DNA of 64,000 nucleotides from Kiritimatiellia bacterium (GTDB taxonomy: Bacteria > Verrucomicrobiota > Kiritimatiellia > WLWN01): NCBI GenBank assembly GCA_012103575.1, contig WLWN01000001.1, forward strand, positions 2,112,538 to 2,176,537. The letters are read 5' to 3'. Shown here piece after piece: positions 8,559 through 19,870 of the stretch. A program made the position numbers and the translations under genes. Within the stretch, counting starts at the first letter, position 1. Each line of letters begins with the position of its first letter. The notes beneath the pieces were generated by a model. That model saw nothing but the letters and a program-made list of their open reading frames with translations, was not told the DNA's origin and made no database searches.

Positions 8559-8576
8559 TCACGTGTCAACACGTGA
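8559..8576. promoter_or_regulatory. Perfect inverted repeat between gap and pgk
   Basis: TCACGTGTCAACACGTGA has two 8-bp arms separated by 2 nt. It lies in the 123-nt gap between gap and pgk, about 50 nt before the pgk start. There is no downstream T-run, so an operator is likelier than a terminator. The CACGTG core recurs in the palindrome at 5913-5924, after the last gene of the same cluster. Confidence 0.35.
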
Positions 8577-8633
8577 CGCCAACTCATTAAATGGTGTCCC
8601 GATCGTCAGGGCCTATTGATCTAATGACCTTCT

Positions 8634-9665
<1,032 letters not shown>

Positions 9666-9820
9666 TTAAAAATATAGCCCTTGCTTGATAGAGAGCGGCA
9701 TACAGTACCCAATGACCTTACACCCGTCAACTGCTCATTTGTGGCTGTTTGCAGATTTTTACTTGAGTTCATGATTTGAAAATGCTTCGGCGTGGCTTAT
9801 TTTGGTTGAGGAGAAAGAAT

Positions 9821-10081
9821 ATGGTGCCCGTTTCAAAAACAACATACTGGAGAACAAATTTAATATACCTTATCAGCCTCTTAACTTTATGGTTTGCGGT
9901 GTCTTATGGATGTGGAATTTTGTTTGTTAATGAACTCGATAAGATCTCCATTCCAGGAACAGGATTCAAACTTGGTTTTTGGTTTGCTCAACAAGGATCG
10001 ATTTATATTTTTGTGGTCCTTATCTTCGTGTATGTAAAACTCATGAATCGCTTGGATAGAAAATACCAGGTCTTGGAATAG
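9821..10081 (+). CDS. DUF4212 small membrane subunit of a sodium:solute symporter
   Basis: An 86-residue protein starting at ATG 9821, preceded by GAGGAGAAAG, with two hydrophobic segments. The family phrases are TYWRTNLIYLISLLTLWFAV, GFWFAQQGSIYIFV and the end MNRLDRKYQV. DUF4212 proteins are found next to the VC_2705-type sodium:solute symporter (acetate/solute permease-like), and that neighbour follows here. The gene itself is intact, but its partner is broken, so it may now have no role. The longer frame from 9776 adds a basic stretch without a better ribosome site. Confidence 0.85.
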   Translation: MVPVSKTTYWRTNLIYLISLLTLWFAVSYGCGILFVNELDKISIPGTGFKLGFWFAQQGSIYIFVVLIFVYVKLMNRLDRKYQVLE

Positions 10082-10162
10082 TTATTGGTTATCAGTTATT
10101 AGCTAATTAGGGAGTTGAGCAAATGGCTATAAATGACAGCGCGAAAGCGCAAATGACAAACA

Positions 10163-11748
10163 ATGATAAATAATATGGATACGATTCAACTCCTTACACT
10201 TTCTGTCGTTAGCATTACCTTTGCGCTTTATATTGGAATTGCGATTTGGTCACGTGCAAAATCTACCAGTGATTTTTATGTGGCGGGAAAACATGTACAT
10301 CCCCTTGCCAACGGTATGGCTACAGCCGCTGACTGGATGTCGGCTGCATCGTTTATTAGCATGGCTGGCCTCATCGCTTTTAGGGGGCGAGATGGGTCTG
10401 CGTTTTTAATGGGATGGACTGGTGGCTACGTATTACTTGCACTCTTGCTCGCACCCTATCTTCAAAAATTCAGAAAATTTACAATGCCTGACTTTGTTGG
10501 GGAGCGTTACTACTCCCAAACCGCAAGACTGGTAGCATTGATCTGTGCGATCTTTGTGTCTTTCACCTATGTGGCTGGCCAGATGCGCGGTGTTGGTGTT
10601 GTTTTTAGCCGCTTTCTAAATGTTCCTATTAGAAAAACTGGATGGTGTACTTACCGATTTAGGATTCAATCCCTATACCGCGGGGTCCATGACTACACGG
10701 AATCTGTTCTGCCTAACCGTTGCGCTTATGGTTGGAACAGCAGGGCTTCCCCATGTGGTTATTCGTTTTTTCACGGTTCCACGTGTAAAAGATGCGCGGC
10801 TATCAGCTGGATGGGCGCTTCTGTTTATCGCAATTTTATACACCACAGCGCCTGCTGTTGCCGCTTTTGCGCGTTATAATATGATTGCCACCATTCATGA
10901 AACCCCCTATGCCCAAGCCCCTGACTGGTTCAAGAACTGGGAAAATACCAAATTGGTAGGTTGGGTAGATAAGAATCAGAACGGGAAAATCTAAATCCGT
11001 CCGGGTATCCCTTTTAAAGGCAAAACCCCTCGTTACGCACTAGATGATAAGGGAAACAAACGGTCAGGGGCACATGGGCAAAAAATTATTACCAATACAC
11101 GTATTGATAATGCAAACGAATTATTTATCGACAGGGATATTATGGTCTTGGCCAACCCTGAGATTGCGAAACTTCCAGCCTGGATTATAGCCCTTGTCGC
11201 CGCAGGGGGGCTAGCTGCGGCGCTTTTGACCGCGGCTGGATTACTTCTTGTTATTTCTACCTCGATTTCACATGACTTGTTAAAAAAGGTTATCAATCCA
11301 AATATCACCGAGAAACAAGAACTCACTGCTGCGCGCCTAGCCGCAGGTGTGGCCGTAGTGATTGCAGCTAGGCATTCATCCTCCAGGATTTGTTGCGGAA
11401 GTGGTAGCCTTTGCCTTTGGACTTGCCGCGGCATCTTTCTTACCCATTTTATTGCTGGGCATTTTTTCAAAACGTATGAACAAAGAAGGCGCTATTTCAG
11501 GCATGATTACAGGGCTTCTTTTTACCGCCGGGTATATCATTTATTTCCGATTTATCAGGACCGACCTGGACAATGCAGATCATTGGCTCTTTCAAATTAA
11601 TACAAAGGGGATCGGGACAGTTGGAATGATCCTGAATTTTACGGTAGCTCTAGTTGTATCGTCTTTGACCTCCCCTCCGCCTACTAAAGTTCAAGAAATG
11701 GTGGAAGAAATCCGTATTCCAGAGGCTAATCCTAGATCGGGCAGTTAA
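10163..11748 (+). pseudogene. Sodium:solute symporter (VC_2705/ActP-like), multiply broken
   Basis: Pieces of one SSS-family transporter lie in order. [20 protein letters not shown] is followed by [18 protein letters not shown] and [14 protein letters not shown] in frame 2. Frame 3 then has [20 protein letters not shown] and FARYNMI, an in-frame TAA at about 10992-10994, and DRDIMVLANPEIAKLPAW. Frame 1 ends with HPPGFVAEVVAFAFGLAAAS and FSKRMNKEGAISGM. Compared with the family, about 75 residues are missing after FLNVP and a few more near 11365. There are thus two deletions with frame changes plus one nonsense codon. It lies downstream of its usual DUF4212 partner. The last codons overlap a possible foldback-element end. 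Confidence 0.88.
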
Positions 11749-11763
11749 ATGTATGATCTAGGC
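11732..11763. repeat. Possible remnant of the foldback MITE
   Basis: CCTAGATCGGGCAGTTAAATG closely resembles the left end of copy D (CCTAGATCCGACAGTTAAAC). ATGATCTAGG, just after it, resembles the opposite terminus. The middle is gone, leaving about 32 bp directly before the IS630 end. If correct, the last codons and stop of the symporter gene come from the element. No target duplication is clear. Confidence 0.4.
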
Positions 11764-12741
11764 TAGAGCATTTAACGATTGAGATGCCTCTTTAGAAGAT
11801 CTATACTCCATGACATGAGTATAGCAACAGCAGAAATCCGGCGGCGTGCGATAGATGCCTACAAAATGGGCAAAGGTTCCCAGGCCGATATCGCATCTTC
11901 TTATCGTGTAGATCTTAGAACGTTTCAACGAAACCGGAGAGACTGCTCCCCGACCGCGTGGGCATCGTCAGGCCCTCTACAGCGGAAAGCAGCTCAAGGC
12001 GTTGGCTCAACTGGGGGGCAAACATCCCGGCAACGCTTGAAGAACTCAAGAACATGAGCGGCGTGAAGGGGTCGATCATGGCCGTACAGCGGGCGTTGAA
12101 TCGGTTGGGCTGCCGGTATAAAAGAAACGCTTCACGCCAGCGAGCAGGACCGGGCGGATGTAAATCTCTTGAGAAAGCAGTGGATCCAAGAGGTGGCCAA
12201 ACTTGATCCAAGTCGCCTTGTCTTTATTGATGAATCCGGGGCGAAAACGAATATGACTCGTCTGCGGGGCCGGGCGTTGGGCGGGAACAGGCTTTTTGCC
12301 AAAACGCCTCATGGACATTGGTGTACCACCACCTTGATTTCTTCGGTCCGCCTGGACGGAACAGCAGCGGCCATGGAGGGGGAGGGGGCGACAGAGACGG
12401 CTGTTTTTGGAGAATATATTCGCCGGGTTTTTCTCCCGACTCTTTCACCTGAAGACATCGTCATCATGGACAATCTTCGCGTCCATCACAATCCCAAGGT
12501 CATTGAACTCATTAAGTCATGTGGGGCCCATGTAAGATTCCTTCCACCCTACAGCCCCGATTCCGACCCCATTGAAAAAATGTGGGGCAAGATAAAGAAT
12601 CGGTTGGGCAGCCTTGCAGCCCGCAGTCAGCAGGAACTATCTGAAGCGCTCACACAAGCGTTCGAAGAGGTTTCTCCCGACGAGGTAATCGGCTGGTTTT
12701 CTTCGTGCTACATCGCGACACCTTAATCGTGAAGCGCTCTA
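11764..12741 (+). mobile_element. IS630-family element (978 bp)
   Basis: The left end TAGAGCATTTAACGATTGAG and the right end ...CGATTAAGGTG-type inverse (AATCGTGAAGCGCTCTA) form imperfect inverted repeats bounded by TA, as expected for IS630, which inserts at TA. The transposase inside is frameshifted. On its right the element abuts a truncated IS1634-like transposase; on its left, the broken symporter gene. Confidence 0.85.
11815..12726 (+). pseudogene. IS630 transposase, frameshifted
   Basis: The N-terminal helix-turn-helix part (IRRRAIDAYKMGKGSQADIA) is in one frame. A middle part (ETGETAPRPRGHRQALYSGK, then ATLEELKNMSGVKGSIMAVQ) needs two more frames. The catalytic half from 12169 is again in the first frame. 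The DDE residues are visible there: VFIDESGAKTNM, IVIMDNLRVHHNP and YSPDSDPIEKMWGKIK. The catalytic half is therefore intact, but the full protein of about 300 residues cannot be made. Confidence 0.85.
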
Positions 12742-13021
12742 AATAAAGGATCTGCGCATAACTATCGGGGAAAACCTTTTTTAATGTTTTGTCGAGCCCA
12801 AGTTGTTTGCTGAGTTGTCTCAAAAAGTATACCGCACCCAAATCATGGCTGGCTGGCGGTATCGACGGGGACTGTTTCTTGACAAGCTTACCCGTCTTCG
12901 GGTCTTTCGTGCCAAGATATTTGCGCTTCTGTCTGGGTTGTTTCTTCTTTTTGTCCCAGAATCTTTCTACCTCGTAGACGTAGGTGGTCTTTTTGATAGT
13001 CTGTTCATACCGGTAGCTCAT
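12742..13021 (-). pseudogene. IS1634-like (IS4 superfamily) transposase, N-terminal fragment
   Basis: About 93 residues are left: YEQTIKKTTYVYEVERFWDK, KKKQPRQKRKYLGTKDPKTG, and LGAVYFLRQLSKQLGLDKTL. The phrase W-D-K-x-K-K-Q-x-R-Q-K-R-K-Y-L-G is characteristic of the N-terminus of IS1634/IS4-type transposases. The frame is cut at 12741 by the IS630 right end. No C-terminal part remains on the far side. Confidence 0.7.
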
Positions 13022-13606
13022 AGTTATTACGCAAAAAAAGTCACCCCGTTTTTAGGGGAATTTCGCCTTGTTTTTCGCGGATTCTGAACCGTAGCTCAAA
13101 AAACATTTAGAAAATTATGGATTTTAAGTAAATAGAGATGCTTTTGATTTTTTTGAATATTTTATGATTTCCCCAAAAGTCTCTAGGTAAGGATAGGCCA
13201 GCGACTGGATTTTAAGACCAGCGGCACCTACGTCCCGAACGTATATAATTTCGCTATTTCAAATGATCAGAATTTTTACAATGGATTTAACTAGAGGATA
13301 TTATAGAAATGACCATTTTCCAGAATAACGAAAAGTGGATGCATATCCGTGACGGAAGTTGTCCCCGAATTGTCCCCAACGCCTTGTCTTTTTTCTCATT
13401 TTCCCTAAATTTTTGTAGAGATTTCTTCCTTTATATTTTTCATATTTATGTTATATTTTATCAGTTTGTGATGATAAACAATTTTTTTTAGATACAAAGA
13501 ATTCATTTAATTAAATTTGTATGTAAACTCTTTAGAGAGATTTACTTCAGAAAAATAAGGAATTTTTATACGAAAATACCACAATAATCTAAAAATTTTA
13601 AAGGGT
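13022..13606. other. Gene-poor AT-rich stretch
   Basis: No convincing gene is seen. The longest plus-strand frame (13309-13491) is a low-complexity phenylalanine-rich shadow without a ribosome site. Near 13190-13245 the minus strand contains GCTGGTCTTAAAATCCAG, which resembles the anticodon arm of tRNA-Leu(UAA), preceded by GGGACGTAGGTG. The remaining tRNA arms cannot be folded, so it is at most a decayed fragment. Confidence 0.4.
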
Positions 13607-15160
13607 CCTGAATCCGTCAGCTATCGCTTCGGAAGGTGTTTTGGGGCTCAAAAGTTGAAAACTTTTTCCTTGAGATGCTCGCTTTTGGGCGGATTGGGAC
13701 CGGCAAGTATCACCCTGATGAATTTTTTGAGCGTACAGGTCAGATTCACTCTGATTTGACCATTTTGGGGCGTAGGCCTCCTTGGGCAGTCGCCTTAGAG
13801 TATTGTTAAAGGTGCACGGAGGGCTATGCGAAGGAATGGGCAATATCTTGTATCACTTCAAACCAGCGACAACGCTTGCCAAAGTGAAGTTCAATTCGTC
13901 CGGCGTGGCGGACCAATCGAACCGCGCAATAGGTTGAAGGCCACCATGGCGCATAACAGAATAATCTTATTGGCACAGAGTCTCCCCGAAGGCAATCGCT
14001 CAACATCAAGATCGCTTTTGAGTTCACTGTGGTACTGCTCGCTGGGGCCATGTCCATGATAGAGATCTAGCACGGTCTTGGCACGACAAGAGAGGTCCGT
14101 CCACCAGGTGTTCACCTCAAGTTTAGGAACCAGAAATTTCTGACCATCGATATCGATGGTGCGTTCAATCACTTCGAAGGCCACCGGGACACAAGGGCGG
14201 TTTTGGTCACCACCGGGATGGAAATGATCGAAAAAGCCTGTGTAAACGTTCTTGCCTTCACGACTGTCTTGTTTGTCTCCAACTCGGCGTGCAAGGGCCA
14301 GCATTTGTTCAGGACATTCGCGGTGAGGATTTCGCTTTACGATAAAATAATGATCCCCAAAAGCGTCGAAGTTATCGGCCGCAGCGTTGCCACTATCAAG
14401 CCGAAGCAAACATTTTCCACCCAGGCCCAGGGTTTGGAGCGTTTCAACGCTGCGGGCAATAAACGCGGTCGTTCCCGACTGACAATGTTGTTTACCGGGT
14501 CGAAGTTCGCACTCAAGCATGTGGCCTTGAGTGCCCACATAGGCAAATATCGGGGCGTAACCATCATGGCCCTTCTAGGTGTAGGAAACGCCTTCTTTCG
14601 AAGAGCCTGAGTGATCCAAAGGGCTCACATCGATATCGACGGGAACAAGATCAAGCCCTTCGACATCTACCTAGCCAAAGGGGCCCGAGGAAAGAAGTTC
14701 GGTGTTGAGTTTGCGTAGCCCCACATGGGTTCTGGCTGGGGGCAGGTCGTCGAAACGACGTCGGAACACCAGCTCAGAGGCTACCTTTTTAACTCCCCTT
14801 TTTAAGTCCAAAGGCATTCATAAAAATCTCATCACCCCGGTACAGGTCGATATCATTGAAATCGGTTCGACCGTTGCAAAGTAAGCCGATCTGGGTAAGG
14901 AGGATCTCCCGATCAGAGATCGCATCGGAGCGGCGTGGTTAAAAATTGGAGGGAAGAATCCGTTGAGCATGATCCTCAAGCAGCAGGCCGCAAAGATGAT
15001 TTCCGCTTGTGCTGTTGAGTTCGCCCTTGCCAGTCTTTATTTTATATTGTTTCATATACACACCTGTTGGGGTGGGGTTGTTTGTTTGAATACGGGTATC
15101 CTCCCCGCTTTAGCCCAACAGGTAATGAAAAATCGTCAGATTTTATCTGACGGATTCAGG
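13607..15160 (-). mobile_element. IS1380-like element, copy 2 (1554 bp)
   Basis: The ends are CCTGAATCCGTCAGCTATCG at 13607 and CTGACGGATTCAGG at 15160. It is nearly identical to copy 3 and inverted relative to copy 1. It lacks the 104 bp that copy 1 has between direct repeats TATTGCGCGGT. Flanks are agggt and ttaga, not a duplication, so one side may have been rearranged. It stands between the gene-poor stretch and cinA. Confidence 0.9.
13824..15061 (-). pseudogene. IS1380-family transposase relic (copy 2)
   Basis: Carries the same 13-bp insertion (TTAAAAAGGGGAGTTAAAAAGG read on the minus strand) and the same two in-frame TAG codons (14671-14673 and 14575-14577 on the complement) as copies 1 and 3. 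A 104-bp deletion also ends the central frame early at GSIGPPRRTN. The central block with VETLQTLGLGGKCLLRLDSG is open for 215 residues. Confidence 0.8.
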
Positions 15161-15304
15161 TTAGAATAACCGCCACAATAGATCGCATTCTGCTCTTTTC
15201 CAATGCTTGGGGAGAAATTTCAGAGGAATATCGCCATTGCAATCTCCGACGCTTTCCATACACAATTGTTTACAGTGGATTCTTTTCCGCACACAGCGCG
15301 GACG

Positions 15305-16540
15305 CTACATCGAGATGTGCCCTAAAAACCGCCTCAAGACATCCAATGCCATTTGAGAACTGTTCTCTTTAATCCACGTACGATTTCCAGAAAATTGATA
15401 TTCTTTAAAGTCTGTCTGATCATGATCGGCAACCGCTATAAACACTAAACCAATGGGCTTCTCCTGTGTTCCACCCGTTGGCCCTGCAATACCTGTAATA
15501 CCCAGTCCATAATCGGTATTAAAACGCTGGCGCACGCCTTGAGCCATCTCTTTTGCAACCCATTCACTAACCGCTCCGTGCTTTTCAAAGGTTTGAGGAT
15601 CGACCCCTAACGCTTGAATTTTGACATCGTTTGAATAGGCAACAACGCCCCCTCTATAGTATTGCGAGCTTCCCGAAACAGAGGTAATGCGATCAGCCAG
15701 CAAGCCTCCCGTACAGGATTCAGCTGTGGCCAACGTTGCTTGCCGCTCTTGCAAATAGCGTCCGAGCACTTTCGACAGATCGATCCTTTCCTCCGCATAA
15801 ATAAAGTCGCCTAATAATTTACGTATTTCAGCTATGGCTTTTTGAAGGGTAGACGCATCCGACGATGTGGACAATCGGATCTCAACTCTTCCTGGAGCAG
15901 CGCAAAAGGCTATATCGATACCGTCAGGTGGAAAAGCGTGTGCTGCAAAACGGGTCAAGATATCGGATTCACCCATGCCACAGATCATGAAGACGTTCTC
16001 ATGAAGCTGCAGAGGGTCCACCATGTTCTCTTTTAGCCAGGGCAATACATGTTGCTCCAATACATATAGGAATTCTCTAGGTGGACCCGGTAAAGCAAAA
16101 AGTGTAGACCCATCGACTTCAATGCGCTTACCAGGAGCTGCACCAACCGCGTTGTTTAGAATCTCTGCGCCCTCTATTGTTTCAGCCTGCTTCTTCCCTT
16201 CAAGACTCAATGTTTTTCCATGCTGCTCATACCGCTTCCGGATGATGTTCAACATTTCCTCATCCATCACAATCTTACGATTCAAAAAACGGGAGAGTGC
16301 TTCACGCGTCAAATCATCTGAGGTAGGGCCTAATCCTCCTGTTACAAAAACAAGATTCGCTCGTGAAAGAGCCCCTTCAACAGCATCGATGATCAGTTCG
16401 ATGTTATCAGGAACCGTGGTATCTCGAAGAAGTTTGGATCCGATACGGGCGAGATGTTCGCCTAAAACATGGGCATGGGCATTAACCGTCCGTCCGCTTA
16501 ACAACTCGGCGCCTGTAGAAACCAGCTCAGCGGTTTGCAT
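15305..16540 (-). CDS. cinA: CinA-family protein (NMN amidohydrolase / molybdopterin-binding domain)
   Basis: A 411-residue two-domain protein. The N-terminal MoCF/COG1058 domain has LVSTGAELLSGRTVNAHAHV and FVTGGLGPTSDDLTREALS. The C-terminal CinA domain has LATAESCTGGLLADRITSVS, GSSQYYRGGVVAYSN and GITGIAGPTGGT, including the Ser and Thr of the amidohydrolase that deamidates nicotinamide mononucleotide in pyridine-nucleotide recycling. In some bacteria the gene is competence- or damage-inducible. The ATG at 16540 directly abuts the TAG stop of the bifunctional-nuclease gene, so the two are probably co-translated. No lesion is seen. Confidence 0.93.
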   Translation of the reverse strand: MQTAELVSTGAELLSGRTVNAHAHVLGEHLARIGSKLLRDTTVPDNIELIIDAVEGALSRANLVFVTGGLGPTSDDLTREALSRFLNRKIVMDEEMLNIIRKRYEQHGKTLSLEGKKQAETIEGAEILNNAVGAAPGKRIEVDGSTLFALPGPPREFLYVLEQHVLPWLKENMVDPLQLHENVFMICGMGESDILTRFAAHAFPPDGIDIAFCAAPGRVEIRLSTSSDASTLQKAIAEIRKLLGDFIYAEERIDLSKVLGRYLQERQATLATAESCTGGLLADRITSVSGSSQYYRGGVVAYSNDVKIQALGVDPQTFEKHGAVSEWVAKEMAQGVRQRFNTDYGLGITGIAGPTGGTQEKPIGLVFIAVADHDQTDFKEYQFSGNRTWIKENSSQMALDVLRRFLGHISM

Positions 16541-17017
16541 CTAACCCTCCTCTTCTTCCCCTAAATCATCTTCATCCTCCATCCCAGAGCTTGCTTCTTC
16601 AAAAGCCCATATCATGTTTTCAGCTTGGTTCCAAACTTCTCGGTTCACAAAAATCGGACATTTCTGTTGGAGGGCCATCGCAATTGAATCGCTTGGTCGG
16701 GCATCTATTTCGACTATTTTGCGCCCTAATTCATTTTCTTGGTGTAAAAATATACGAGCAAAAAAAGTATCATCCTTAAGGTCATTAATCACCATTTTTT
16801 CAACCTTAATGTCCAATCCTGTTAATATATTCGCAATGAAATCATGAGTAAGAGGCCGAGGTTTTTTAACATGATGCATAAACATGGTAATGGCCGCTGC
16901 TGCGCTGTGGTCGACAAAGATAGCAATGACCTTTTCATCACCATTTCCAAGGAAAACACCACATCCGGTAGGAGTAGGGGCAAGACTTTTTACAGTTACT
17001 CTTAATTCATTACTCAT
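16541..17017 (-). CDS. Bifunctional nuclease family protein (BFN/DUF151)
   Basis: A 158-residue protein. The BFN core contains VFLGNGDEKVIAIFVDHSAA near the N-terminus and IDARPSDSIAMALQQKCPIF with the R-P-S-D-x-I/A block that defines DUF151. The plant homologue is described as having DNase and RNase activity; the bacterial role is not settled. The C-terminus is strongly acidic (EDEDDLGEEEEG). It sits between clpB and cinA on the same strand, 16 nt downstream of clpB, in what appears to be one transcription unit. Confidence 0.85.
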   Translation of the reverse strand: MSNELRVTVKSLAPTPTGCGVFLGNGDEKVIAIFVDHSAAAAITMFMHHVKKPRPLTHDFIANILTGLDIKVEKMVINDLKDDTFFARIFLHQENELGRKIVEIDARPSDSIAMALQQKCPIFVNREVWNQAENMIWAFEEASSGMEDEDDLGEEEEG

Positions 17018-17033
17018 ATTTAAACTCTATACC

Positions 17034-19667
17034 TTATACTTTTTTCTCAGAAGGTGCAAATAGGATTCTGTCATAATTTTTGGGATCTATATCGACGACG
17101 ACATGTTGACCTTCTTGAATCGAACCCTTCAAGATTTCTGTGGCCAACGTATCTAAAATTTGACGTTGAATCACACGTTTAAGGGGACGCGCACCCAATG
17201 CAGGATCATACCCTTTCCTCACCAAGAGCGCCTTATATTCATCTGTAAATTCTAATATAACATTTTTATCTCTCAGATAATGACCTAGTCGTTTTAATTG
17301 CACCTCGACAATATTCATCAAATGATCACGGTTTAGGCTATGGAAAACAATTACATCATCAATGCGATTGATAAATTCAGGTTTAAGCTGGCTCCGCAGA
17401 AGATTAAAAACCTGTTGCTCCATGTCTTTATAGATCTTAGCATCTTTTTTAATATCAGGGTGCTGTTCGAGAAATTTGTGGATCATATTTCCACCAATAT
17501 TTGATGTCATAATAATGAGCGTATTCGTAAAGTTAACCGTCCGTCCTTGCCCATCTGTTAAGCGCCCATTATCCAGAATTTGCAACATAATATTAAAGAC
17601 GTCAGGATGCGATTTTTCAATTTCATCAAAGAGAATCACCGAATAAGGCTTTCGTCTAATATGCTCTGTTAACGTTCCGCCTTCTTCATAGCCAACATAA
17701 CCGGGGGGAGCCCCTATTAAACGACTGACCGCATGTTTCTCCATGAATTCAGACATATCAATCCGTAACATGGCTTGCTCATCATCGAAAAGGAACTCGG
17801 CCAATGCACGGGACAATTCTGTTTTTCCCACACCCGTGGGGCCTAAAAATATAAATGAACCAATCGGACGGTCAGGATCCTGCAACCCTAACCGTGCTCG
17901 CTGTACAGCATGAGACACGGCTTCAACGGCTTTATCTTGGCCGATCACTCGTTCAGACAGACGATCTTCCATATGGAGAAGTTTATTTCTCTCCCCTTCA
18001 AGTAAACGCATCATGGGTATATGCGTCCAATCCGATACCACACGAGCAATATCTTCGGCATCGACCTCTTCCTTCAACATTTGTTGATCTTTTTGAAAGG
18101 CGGTTAATTTTTTCTTTGCTTCTTCTAGCTGTCTTTCGGTTTTGGGAATTCGGTCATATAAGATTTCAGCAGCACGTTCTAAGTCACTATTACGTTTCGC
18201 CGCCTCTTCTTCACTGCGCAACAAGTCTAATGCTTGTGCGAGTCCACGGATTTCCGCAATCAGTTCTTTCTCTTTTTCCCAATGCAATTTCATACTCGTA
18301 CTCTGTTCACGTAAACGAGCGAGTTCTTCTTCTAACTTAGCCAGTCGAACGTAAGAGACCTCGTCTTTTTCTTTGCGCAACGCTTCCCGCTCGATTTCCA
18401 GCTGCATGATACGCCGTTCCACTTGATCAATTTCTGTTGGCATACTATCAATTTCCATACGGATACGACTGGCTGACTCATCGACTAAATCAATCGCTTT
18501 ATCGGGTAAAAAACGATCATTGATATATCGATTTGATAAAGTGGCCGCTGCCACTAAAGCGGCGTCTTGAATACGCACACCATGATGAATCTCATACCGT
18601 TCACACAACCCTCGTAGAATGGCAATGGTATCTTCAACCGTAGGCTCATCGACTTGAACTGGTTGGAACCGTCTTTCCAGGGCGGTATCTTTTTCAATGT
18701 ATTTACGATACTCATCGAGTGTGGTTGCGCCCACACATTTAAGTTCACCTCGAGCTAATGGGGGTTTAATCATATTCGAAGCATCCACCGCCCCTTCAGC
18801 GCCTCCGGCTCCAACGAGTGTATGCAACTCATCAATAAAAAGAACAATCTGACCGTCAGCGGCTATCACTTCTTTTATAAACGCTTTAAATCGATCTTCA
18901 AATTCGCCACGATATTTAGCGCCTGCTACCATAGCGCCAAGATCTAAAAAAATGACAATTTTATCTTTGAGTCCTTCAGGCACATCACCCGATACAATAC
19001 GTTGTGCAAGCCCTTCAGCAATAGCGGTTTTACCAACCCCAGGCTCTCCGATAAGAACGGGATTATTTTTGGTGCGCCGAGACAAGACTTGTATGACCCG
19101 ACGAATCTCATCATCGCGACCAATGACCGGATCCAGCTTTCCACTTCGAGCCTGTACAGTTAAATCATATCCGTACTTTTTAAGGACTTCATATTTGTCT
19201 TCGGGAGCCTGATCGGTTACCCGTTGTTGACCTCGCACAGATTGAAGCGCTTGAGAAACAGACTCGGAGGTTAAATCAAATTTCGAAACCACATTGGCAG
19301 ATGGACTTTTCTTTTGGTCAATAGCTGCGAGAAGAAGATGCTCCGTGCTTACATATTCGTCCTTCATCTTTTCAGCCCATTTAAAAGATTTATCCAACAA
19401 ATCTTTAAGCAACCGAGATATCTGGCGTTCTGCAGAAGCTCCTTCAACGTTTGGTTTAGATTTAAGTAGGTTTTCCAGCTCCTGTTTAATCTCATCACTA
19501 GACACGCCCAGTCGTTGCAGCAAGGATTGAACAACACCATCTTCTTGTTCTATCAAAGCAAAAACCAAATGTTCAACATCGACCGCTGGATGTTGATAGT
19601 GTTCAGCTAAATGGTGAGCCTGCTCCAAACTTTTTTGTGATTTAATAGTAAAACGATCCATTTTCAT
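17034..19667 (-). CDS. clpB: ATP-dependent disaggregase ClpB
   Basis: A full-length 877-residue Hsp100 chaperone that works with DnaK to rescue aggregated protein. The N-terminal Clp repeat domain (about 1-150) leads to the first AAA+ module with Walker [14 protein letters not shown] and Walker [17 protein letters not shown] long coiled-coil middle domain (about 410-530) follows, then the second AAA+ module with [18 protein letters not shown], a Walker [11 protein letters not shown], and the ClpB-type C-terminal domain. There is no ClpP-binding loop. GGAGAAAG lies 7 nt before the first ATG. The 203-nt AT-rich gap upstream probably holds its promoter; no CIRCE element is visible. Confidence 0.96.
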   Translation of the reverse strand: MKMDRFTIKSQKSLEQAHHLAEHYQHPAVDVEHLVFALIEQEDGVVQSLLQRLGVSSDEIKQELENLLKSKPNVEGASAERQISRLLKDLLDKSFKWAEKMKDEYVSTEHLLLAAIDQKKSPSANVVSKFDLTSESVSQALQSVRGQQRVTDQAPEDKYEVLKKYGYDLTVQARSGKLDPVIGRDDEIRRVIQVLSRRTKNNPVLIGEPGVGKTAIAEGLAQRIVSGDVPEGLKDKIVIFLDLGAMVAGAKYRGEFEDRFKAFIKEVIAADGQIVLFIDELHTLVGAGGAEGAVDASNMIKPPLARGELKCVGATTLDEYRKYIEKDTALERRFQPVQVDEPTVEDTIAILRGLCERYEIHHGVRIQDAALVAAATLSNRYINDRFLPDKAIDLVDESASRIRMEIDSMPTEIDQVERRIMQLEIEREALRKEKDEVSYVRLAKLEEELARLREQSTSMKLHWEKEKELIAEIRGLAQALDLLRSEEEAAKRNSDLERAAEILYDRIPKTERQLEEAKKKLTAFQKDQQMLKEEVDAEDIARVVSDWTHIPMMRLLEGERNKLLHMEDRLSERVIGQDKAVEAVSHAVQRARLGLQDPDRPIGSFIFLGPTGVGKTELSRALAEFLFDDEQAMLRIDMSEFMEKHAVSRLIGAPPGYVGYEEGGTLTEHIRRKPYSVILFDEIEKSHPDVFNIMLQILDNGRLTDGQGRTVNFTNTLIIMTSNIGGNMIHKFLEQHPDIKKDAKIYKDMEQQVFNLLRSQLKPEFINRIDDVIVFHSLNRDHLMNIVEVQLKRLGHYLRDKNVILEFTDEYKALLVRKGYDPALGARPLKRVIQRQILDTLATEILKGSIQEGQHVVVDIDPKNYDRILFAPSEKKV

Positions 19668-19870
19668 AAGCTTTCTCCATTTTTAATTTAACAGTAATAC
19701 GAGCAATATTTGTACCAATAAAAAATAGTTTTGTTATCCTCTCTAAATAAAATAATTAAACATTTTAAATATATAAAATAAAGAGACATTTTGACGCTTT
19801 AAAATATAATTATAAGAGATTTTTTGTCTCAAAATAATATTGTAATAGGAAAAATTTAAAGACATCAAGA

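Noticed and set aside
13309..13491. Phenylalanine-rich 60-residue frame
   Set aside because: AT-rich low complexity, no ribosome site, no neighbours to support it.
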